In this document: piece by piece, positions 62,115 through 64,000 of the stretch
Numbering within the stretch: position 1 is the first letter of the stretch
Layout of the letters: every line of letters starts with the position of its first letter
From: Spirometra erinaceieuropaei
Taxonomy: Eukaryota > Platyhelminthes > Cestoda > Diphyllobothriidea > Diphyllobothriidae
Assembly (NCBI GenBank): GCA_902702965.1
Contig: CACRXP010000185.1
Location: 850,682 to 914,681, forward strand
Direction: 5' to 3'
Length of the DNA: 64,000 bases
Notes under the pieces: generated by a model
Seen by the model: only the letters and a program-made list of their open reading frames with translations
Told to the model about the DNA's origin: nothing
Database searches by the model: none
Position numbers and translations under genes: made by a program

Positions 62115-64000
62115 TCCCTGACAACACACACCGCACACTAACCCGTCTCATGTCATCCGCACAGGCACGAAATAGGCACTTTTCACGTAAGCAAGAAAAG
62201 CGTTATTTGGCTCCTTCTCAAGGAGGCTTCTACGATACCCTAACGCATGTGAGATCTGACCAGTCAACGTCTCTCTTATGAAATATCGGTACGTTGTGTG
62301 GGGCCAAGTCGTGTGGGGCGCGCGTAGACGAGCTGTTTAGCTCTGTCAGCCGCTTGCTCCCAGTCCCGCATGGGCCCGCACACGGACGTGCCACCACATG
62401 CCGAATGCTGGCATTTGTTATAGGCGCGCATCCCCGATAACGCCTGTTGGGATCCGACCTAGCCTCGAGTTAATCCAACGCATTAATCGCGTGCTCGCAC
62501 AAGTCACCGTCTCTACCCTCGGCATGCTGCGGGAGACACGGTAGGCATCATTGTTGGTACGGTCGAACTTTTACTGTTAAAGTTGCTGCTTCCTCGTCTT
62601 TGTGTTAGAGGACCGCTTTATTGTCGGGCAGCGCATGCTTCTCTCAAACAATGTATAAACGGATGCATGTGCAAATCAGGAGCGGCGACCATCCAAAAGC
62701 TGAAGTCATCCCTTTGAATCAGCAGGTCGAGGCGAGATAACCCAGTGAAAAACAATCTCTGTAGGATGTCTGCCGAAAGCGGCGGAAGACTTGCAAAAGA
62801 GGTACAAGCAATCGCATACCTCTAAGCTGAGTTTTTTTTGCAAAAGAAGATTCCTTTCTCACATTCTCCACTAAGAGTAATTTTCCGTTCAGCCCGGTGC
62901 AGTCAAAACTGCTTGCGATGGAATAATTATGCACTTATGTCGTCGATAGAACTCCAAAGACTGTTGGTACAAAATAAATTAAAGTCCCTCCTTTAAGCCT
63001 ACGGAGATGTTGCTTTTACACGCGTCCTTTAGATTTTGAAGGACACTGAAGACCTCAGAAAGTATCAGCAATTCTGTTTCACTCGCCTTGGATAACATTT
63101 ACACGATTTGAACAAAGCAACTGCGCTAAGTGAATCGAAGTCACATTCAGTTGCCAGTTTCAGATATTTTAGACACCTGGGCAGAACAATAACCACTGTT
63201 TCGTTCGGGCGAAGGTTTTTTACTAAATATTATAAAGGCGCACCAGAGTGTGACACTTAACCCCAAGGACAAGTAAGCAGTGAGTTGACTGCATGTGCAG
63301 ATGGGTTTAAATAACTGTTATGACAGCGTGCGTCCTGTTGAGTTCATTATTGTTTTCAGTGTCACAAGTGATTCACATTCTATGAAATGGAAGACAGTTG
63401 AATACACCCGATTCCTAATAAACACTATTTGAAGAAGGCTGTACGCTGCAGAGTCCATGCATTAAAGTGAGATATAGGAGGTGGTTTGACGCAACGTAGG
63501 AGAAATAAAATAGCTGCTTAACTGCCGCCACGCGTTGTAACTGCAGCTCAAACTTGGCTTATTATGAGATTTATATTAGTCTACCATGTGATTACAAAAT
63601 TGGGGTCGAAACTCGCAGACCACATGGGAAATTTGCCATGAGTTTGCGTCAAGCGCAGGGGCACATGAGAGATCGGGTTGCCTGACGAGTGGGGAAGCCT
63701 TCGCAAGTTACAAACGTCTGCGGGGTACTGACGACCAGAAGCAGATAAAAAAGGCAATTTTCAGGTTTTGCAAGTCAGAACTTACGCTGTACAGGACCGT
63801 CAATGATTAGCATCACAATAAAACCAAACCCATAAACTGCCGATGGTTGGTGATGGCTAGCCGCAATCATAGGAGATCTAAACAGATAAAGACGACGTGT
63901 CGAGGTCACTTAGGCACAGCAAACGGCGGAATTTTTGGTGAGTGCTCTGAACTAAGCCTGACTTAAAGTATGCACAAAAATGGACATCCACGCAGCTGGC
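62115..64000. other. No recognisable gene (right edge)
   Basis: May include the 3' untranslated part of the LINE just after 62110. Beyond about 62.3 kb, only short frames with no domain or repeat that I recognise. Confidence 0.4.

Overview
The window looks like nuclear DNA of a parasitic flatworm, most likely a pseudophyllidean (diphyllobothriid) tapeworm. The evidence is indirect. The DNA is AT-rich and gene-poor. It contains degenerate TTAGGG-type telomere-like tracts, a Penelope-like element with a GIY-YIG domain, and decayed LINEs whose reverse transcriptase is followed by zinc fingers, a kind I associate with tapeworm genomes. It also holds tRNA-derived SINEs and TA-flanked fold-back elements. 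No bacterial operon, rRNA, CRISPR array or phage is visible. Most open frames under about 130 codons have no splice-site, composition or family support and are treated as chance.

Layout: 0.4-4.15 kb has two copies of a ~970-bp fold-back element bracketing an element that carries telomere-like repeats. 8.5-11 kb has more telomere-like DNA and a block duplicated on both sides of an 83-bp assembly gap. 12.0-15.4 kb has a truncated fold-back copy and two minus-strand LINE 3' ends with zinc fingers. 21.1-21.7 kb is a degenerate ~100-bp tandem repeat. 25-43 kb is mostly unannotatable DNA with SINEs, one full fold-back copy (32.9-33.9 kb), a possible Penelope remnant (31.1 kb) and a solitary Penelope terminal repeat (39.75 kb).

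The only host gene I can support is on the minus strand. Three exons (57047-56964, 56682-56443, 50684-50314) have good splice sites and agreeing phases, and encode part of a Ser/Pro/Arg-rich protein I do not recognise. A tRNA-Arg-like SINE lies in its 5.8-kb intron.

The last 6 kb holds a retroelement cluster. A 5'-truncated Penelope-like element (58.5-59.6 kb) is flanked by inverted terminal repeats that contain a hammerhead-ribozyme-like core. It is followed directly by a decayed LINE (59.66-62.1 kb) with recognisable reverse-transcriptase and zinc-finger segments.

The observations most worth a second look are the hammerhead-like core in the inverted Penelope repeats, the C-terminal zinc-finger array on the LINE family, the mobile-looking carrier of telomere-like repeats, and the TA-flanked fold-back family.
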